From positions 248,001 through 312,000 of the forward strand of contig NZ_LN868938.1 in assembly GCF_001182745.1 (NCBI RefSeq): DNA of 64,000 bases, in the 5' to 3' direction. Position 1 is the first letter of the stretch. The number at the start of each line of letters is the position of its first letter. A program made the position numbers and the translations under genes. The notes below the pieces were generated by a model. That model did not search any database. It had not been told where the DNA came from and was given only the letters and a program-made list of their open reading frames with translations. The stretch is from Nocardia farcinica. GTDB taxonomy: Bacteria; Actinomycetota; Actinomycetes; Mycobacteriales; Mycobacteriaceae. Below, in pieces: positions 61,926 through 64,000 of this stretch.

Positions 61926-63610
61926 GTGCCACCTTCCCAGGGATCGGCGCATCCGCTGCGGCTGCTCGGTGTCTACGCCGCGCTGCTGGCCGTGATCTAT
62001 GCGCTGGTGTTCTTCACCGGTGACCAATCCCCGACACCCAAGCTCGGCATCGACCTGCAGGGCGGCACCCGCGTCACGCTGACCGCGCGCACCCCGGACG
62101 GCAGCAGGCCGAGCCAGGACAGTCTGCGCAAGGCACAGGAGATCATCGAGAACCGCGTCAACGGTCTCGGCGTCGGTGGCTCCGAGGTGGCGATCGAGGG
62201 TGACAACATCGTCATCACGGTGCCGGGCGACGACGGCCAGCAGGCCCGCGCCCTGGCCACCACCGCCAAGCTCTACATCCGCCCGGTGCTCGCGGCCCAG
62301 CAGGCCGGCGCGGCCGCGCAGCCCACCCCGGCGCCGGCCACCCCGCGCCCGCCGAGCCCGCGCCCGCCACCGCACCGGCACCCGCGCCCGCGGCCCCGGA
62401 GGCCGAGGCGCCGGTGGACACCGTGCCCCAGCAGCGCGTCTTCCCCGCGCAGGCGCCGCCGACCACCGACGACGACAACCTCACCCCGCAGGAACGCGCG
62501 CAGCGCGAGATCACCGCGGCCAAGCAGACCCGGCAGAGCACCGACCCGGCCGTGCAGCAGGCCGCCATGGCGGCGCTGGACTGCTCGAAGCAGGACCCGC
62601 TCGCGGGCAACGACGACCCGAATCTGCCGCTGGTCACCTGCTCGCAGGACGGCACCGAGGTGTTCCTGCTCGACAAGAGCCGCATCGACGGCCAGGAGAT
62701 CAAGGACGCGGTGGCGAACCTCGACCAGCAGCAGTCGCGCTGGGTGGTCGACCTGGAGTTCAAGTCCAGCGGCAGCGACGCCTGGGCGTCGCTGACCGGT
62801 GAGTACCTGTACAAGCGGGTGGCTTTCACCCTCGACTCCGAGGTGGTGAGCGCGCCGCAGGTGCAGGCGGGCCCGCAGCTGGGCGGCCGCACCCAGATCT
62901 CCGGGCAGTTCACCGCCGCCTCGGCCAAGGAACTGGCCAACACCCTCAAGTACGGGTCGCTGCCGCTGTCGTTCCAGACCTCCGAGGCGGAGACCGTCTC
63001 GGCGACGCTCGGCCTGTCCTCGATGCGGGCCGGTCTGATCGCGGGCGCGGTCGGCCTGGCCGTGGTGTTGCTGTACTGCCTGGTCTACTACCGGATGCTC
63101 GGCCTGCTGACCGGCCTGTCGCTGGTCGCCTCCGGCCTGGCCGTCTACGGACTGATGGTCCTGCTCGGCCGCTGGATCGGCTTCACCCTCGACCTGGCGG
63201 GCATCGCCGGTCTGATCATCGGCATCGGCATGACCGCCGACTCCTTCGTGGTGTTCTTCGAACGCATCAAGGACGAGATGCGCGAGGGCCGCAGCTTCCG
63301 GTCGGCGGTGCCGCGCGGCTGGCAGCGGGCGCGACGCACGATCCTGTCCGGCAACGGCGTGAGCTTCATCGCCGCCGCGGTGCTGTACGTGCTGGCGGTG
63401 GGACAGGTCAAGGGCTTCGCCTTCACCCTCGGACTGACCACCATCCTCGACGTGGTGGTGGTGTTCCTGGTGACCGCGCCGCTGGTGCTGCTGGCCTCGC
63501 GCTCGGCGTTCTGGTCGAAACCCTCGGTGAACGGTCTGGGTGCGATCCAGGAGGTCGCCCGTGAGCGCAGGGCCGCCGAGTCGGCCGCGGAAGGCGTGAG
63601 GACGCGATGA
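61926..63610 (+). pseudogene. secD: Protein translocase subunit SecD, interrupted by a -1 frameshift (likely sequence error)
   Basis: SecD uses the proton gradient to pull proteins through the Sec channel. The N terminus from ATG 61926 ([20 protein letters not shown] helix, [33 protein letters not shown]) is in one frame up to a Pro/Ala-rich linker at about 62340. The rest ([53 protein letters not shown], five helices ending at 63610) is in another. One added base in the run at 62341-62346 gives a single 561-aa protein, the normal size. As this is a core export gene, a sequencing slip in the GC-rich linker is the likely cause. Confidence 0.9.
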
Positions 63611-64000
63611 CGAACGGCAACAGCACTCCGTCGCTGCGCAAGGACGGCGGCCGCGACGAGGACCGCGCGCAGAGCGCGGTCGACGACTTCGCCTACGGCT
63701 CGGGCGCGCCCCGGCACGGTTTCTTCAACCGCCTCTACACCGGCACCGGCGCGATCGACGTGATCGGCAAGCGGCGCATGTGGTACGCGATCACCGCGCT
63801 GATCGTGCTGATCTCGCTGGCCTCGATGTTGGTGCGCGGCTTCAACTTCGGCATCGACTTCGAAGGCGGCTCGCGCATCCAGTTCCCGGCGGGGGACGCC
63901 ACCACCAGCGAGGTGGAGACCGTCTATCACAACACCCTCGGCACCGATCCGGTCTCGGTGCAGACCGTCGGCAGCGGCTCCACCGCCACCATGCTGATCC
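63607..64000 (+). CDS. secF: Protein translocase subunit SecF (3' end outside window)
   Basis: N-terminal 131 codons of SecF. The ATG overlaps the secD stop (ATGA). A polar N-terminal extension with [22 protein letters not shown] leads into the first membrane helix ([17 protein letters not shown]) and the SecF signature [16 protein letters not shown]. It partners SecD. The reading frame is open at the right edge, so the remainder lies beyond 64000. Confidence 0.93.
   Translation, partial: MTNGNSTPSLRKDGGRDEDRAQSAVDDFAYGSGAPRHGFFNRLYTGTGAIDVIGKRRMWYAITALIVLISLASMLVRGFNFGIDFEGGSRIQFPAGDATTSEVETVYHNTLGTDPVSVQTVGSGSTATMLI

Noticed and set aside
62330..62410. CCG/GCC-rich tandem pattern inside secD
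   Set aside because: This is the codon pattern of a Pro/Ala linker, not a CRISPR array or a functional DNA repeat; it only matters as the place of the frameshift.

Overview
The window reads as chromosome of a high-GC, mycolate-type actinomycete, most likely Nocardia or a close relative in the Mycobacteriales. The right third keeps the gene order known from Mycobacterium, Rhodococcus and Nocardia: thrS, HIT protein, pgsA, PIM acyltransferase, pimA, NUDIX, pdxS, tesB, pdxT, yebC, ruvCAB, then yajC-secD-secF. Phosphatidylinositol mannoside genes, many GTG starts, ATGA/GTGA overlaps and apparently leaderless promoters fit this. No tRNA, rRNA, insertion sequence or CRISPR array was seen.

Region 1 (1-17044) is a catabolic island for aromatic or related ring compounds. 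It holds two Rieske dioxygenases (alpha/beta at 9684-11577 and 15376-17044), a Rieske ferredoxin and its FAD reductase, two type I extradiol dioxygenases, an HsaA-like flavin hydroxylase with an FMN reductase, an SDR dehydrogenase, two alpha/beta hydrolases, a 2-oxopent-4-enoate hydratase, an OYE-type reductase, a DUF2848 protein, a pyroglutamyl-peptidase-like enzyme and an IclR regulator. The later meta-pathway enzymes (aldolase, acylating aldehyde dehydrogenase) and a transporter are absent.

Region 2 (17507-23069) encodes an acetoacetate decarboxylase-like protein and a complete soluble diiron monooxygenase of the toluene-monooxygenase type in the order alpha, gamma, effector, beta, reductase, Rieske ferredoxin, then a small tautomerase. 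All six diiron ligands of the alpha subunit are present.

Region 3 (23116-39994) combines 5-oxoprolinase-type subunits (one PxpA, two PxpB-PxpC pairs), a biotin carrier protein and a biotin carboxylase with a GabD-like semialdehyde dehydrogenase, a CitE-like lyase, GabT and two PucR/CdaR-type regulators. Together these suggest ATP-dependent opening of a lactam (5-oxoproline or 2-pyrrolidone) and onward flow through GABA and succinic semialdehyde to succinate; the substrate is inferred. Inside the region sits a separate unit: an ECF41-type sigma factor divergent from an ABM-domain protein that is coupled to an orphan cytochrome b (QcrB).

Region 4 (39995-44265) holds a TetR remnant, a SulP-carbonic anhydrase fusion, a TIGR02611 membrane protein and a FhuF-like Fe-S protein. 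Region 5 (44441-64000) is conserved core: translation, PIM biosynthesis, vitamin B6, Holliday junction processing under a LexA box, and Sec translocation, with small regulatory and stress genes between.

Three genes (second subunit of dioxygenase 1, the regulator at 29546 and secD) each break by a -1 frameshift in a GC run. Since secD is a core export gene, these look more like base-calling errors than real mutations.
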